From the NCBI GenBank assembly GCA_009922885.1, contig RFUP01000116.1, forward strand, positions 1-6,941: a stretch of DNA of 6,941 nucleotides. The letters run 5' to 3'. This DNA comes from Paracoccaceae bacterium (GTDB lineage: Bacteria > Pseudomonadota > Alphaproteobacteria > Rhodobacterales > Rhodobacteraceae). A program made the translations under genes and the position numbers. Below the pieces are notes generated by a model. It did not search any database. It was given only the letters and a program-made list of their open reading frames with translations, and was not told the origin of the DNA. Below, one piece after another: positions 6,055 to 6,941 of this stretch (within the stretch, counting starts at the first letter, position 1; every line of letters starts with the position of its first letter).

Positions 6055-6923
6055 GCCGCCTGCCCCGCAAGCCGCTGGGTGATCTCGGTCGTGATATTGA
6101 ACCGATCCACTTCGGTCTTCAGAAGCGCCGCCATCGTTGCTTGCAAGATCGCGGGATTTTCGGTCAGGTCATTGATGCCCAAACCGATCAATGCAGCGGC
6201 GAAATCCAGCATCTCCGCGATGCCCGGGGTCTTCTCCAGATCCTCTTTCCGCAAGCTTTGCACAAAGCCCACGATTTGCCCTGCCAGCGCGGCTTCGATC
6301 TGTGGGCAACGGGCCTTGAGGATTTGCAGCTCCGTCTTCCGGTCGGGATAGCCGATATTGGCGTAAAGGCAGCGGCGGCGCAGGGCATCGGACAGATCGC
6401 GCGTGCCATTCGCTGTCAGGATCACGATGGGCCGTGACTTTGCGGGGATGGTTCCAAGTTCGGGGATCGTCACTTGGAACTCGGCCAAAACCTCCAAGAG
6501 ATAGGCCTCGAACTCCTCATCCGCGCGGTCGATCTCGTCCACCAGCAAGACAGGTGCCTTCTCTTGCCGGATCGCGGCCAGCAATGGCCGCTCCATCAAG
6601 AACTCCTCCGAGAAAATCCGCGCTTCTACCCGCGAGACATCTCCACCCTCAGCCGCCGCCCGGATCGCCAAGAGTTGCTTCTGATAATTCCATTCGTAAA
6701 TCGCTTGCGACGCATCTAGCCCCTCGTAGCACTGCAAGCGGATCAGGCGCGTGTCGCGCACAGCAGCCAGAACCCGTGCAATCTCGGTTTTGCCAACCCC
6801 TGCCGCCCCCTCAAGCAGCAAAGGCCGCCCGAGAACAAGCGCGAGGTGAACAGCCATGGCCAAGTCATCCGAGGCCACATAGCCCTCCGCCGCCATCGCG
6901 TTTTGCAGTTCTGCACAGGTCAT
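6051..6923 (-). CDS. coxD: MoxR-type AAA+ ATPase CoxD
   Basis: The 290-aa protein is an AAA+ chaperone of the MoxR class; the Oligotropha CoxD homologue is implicated in introducing sulfur and copper at the molybdenum site of CO dehydrogenase. Walker A is GAAGVGKT (39-46), Walker B is VLLVDEID (125-132), sensor 1 is ILTANGTRDL (N172), and Arg residues at LRRRC (181-185) provide the likely arginine finger. CYEGLDASQAIYEWNY (65-80) is characteristic of this MoxR subgroup. The ATG at 6923 has a good SD (GGGAGGG about 4 nt upstream). CoxD, CoxE and CoxF overlap head to tail, so they are probably made together. A non-CO hydroxylase with the same accessory set remains possible. Confidence 0.93.
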   Translation of the reverse strand: MTCAELQNAMAAEGYVASDDLAMAVHLALVLGRPLLLEGAAGVGKTEIARVLAAVRDTRLIRLQCYEGLDASQAIYEWNYQKQLLAIRAAAEGGDVSRVEARIFSEEFLMERPLLAAIRQEKAPVLLVDEIDRADEEFEAYLLEVLAEFQVTIPELGTIPAKSRPIVILTANGTRDLSDALRRRCLYANIGYPDRKTELQILKARCPQIEAALAGQIVGFVQSLRKEDLEKTPGIAEMLDFAAALIGLGINDLTENPAILQATMAALLKTEVDRFNITTEITQRLAGQAA

Positions 6924-6941
6924 GCCGCCCTCCCCTTCGGC
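6920..6941 (-). CDS. Possible last codons of an off-window upstream gene
   Basis: In the frame offset by one from the coxD ATG, the minus strand reads PKGRAA and then TGA at 6922-6920, giving an ATGA overlap identical to the two junctions downstream. This suggests an upstream gene of the same operon ending here, with its body beyond the window. Only seven codons are visible, so its identity cannot be judged; a molybdenum hydroxylase subunit such as CoxL would fit the known cox order. Confidence 0.35.

Noticed and set aside
5749..6351. 200-aa plus-strand frame spanning the coxE/coxD junction
   Set aside because: It is antisense to two well supported overlapping genes; the product is low-complexity and unrecognisable.

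Overview
The window looks like an alphaproteobacterial chromosome segment, most likely from Rhodobacterales or a relative. The evidence is a moderately high GC content, a PutA without the N-terminal DNA-binding domain next to a divergent Lrp-type regulator (the arrangement known from Rhodobacter capsulatus putR/putA), and a cox-type molybdenum hydroxylase accessory cluster in the order D-E-F-G. The genus assignment is inference.

Region 1 (1-2198) is a proline catabolism module. putA lies on the minus strand and runs off the left edge: its proline dehydrogenase half is present, while nearly all of the aldehyde dehydrogenase half is outside. putR, an Lrp/AsnC-family regulator, is on the plus strand. 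The 129-bp space between their divergent starts holds a perfect 7-bp-arm dyad, a good sigma70-like promoter for putR and a weaker -10 element for putA.

Region 2 (2199-3480) is a single plus-strand gene for a Rieske non-haem iron oxygenase of 384 aa, with both iron centres intact and no reductase partner in view. It ends at a strong hairpin that also serves the convergent cox genes.

Region 3 (3494-6941) is a compact minus-strand operon, in transcription order: a possible last few codons of an off-window gene, coxD (MoxR-type AAA+ ATPase), coxE (VWA protein), coxF (XdhC/CoxI family), a 41-aa small ORF ending in Cys-Cys, and coxG (SRPBCC family). The D/E and E/F junctions are ATGA overlaps, the small ORF overlaps coxF by 8 nt, and coxG follows 14 nt later. 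In carboxidotrophs the D-E-F proteins mature the Cu-S-Mo active site of CO dehydrogenase, and CoxG links the enzyme to the membrane and quinone pool. The catalytic subunits (CoxM/S/L or equivalents) would be expected beyond position 6941.

The least described items are the 41-aa ORF between coxF and coxG and the orphan Rieske oxygenase beside the proline genes. I see no tRNA, rRNA, CRISPR array, insertion sequence or phage feature, and no gene-free stretch above about 130 bp.
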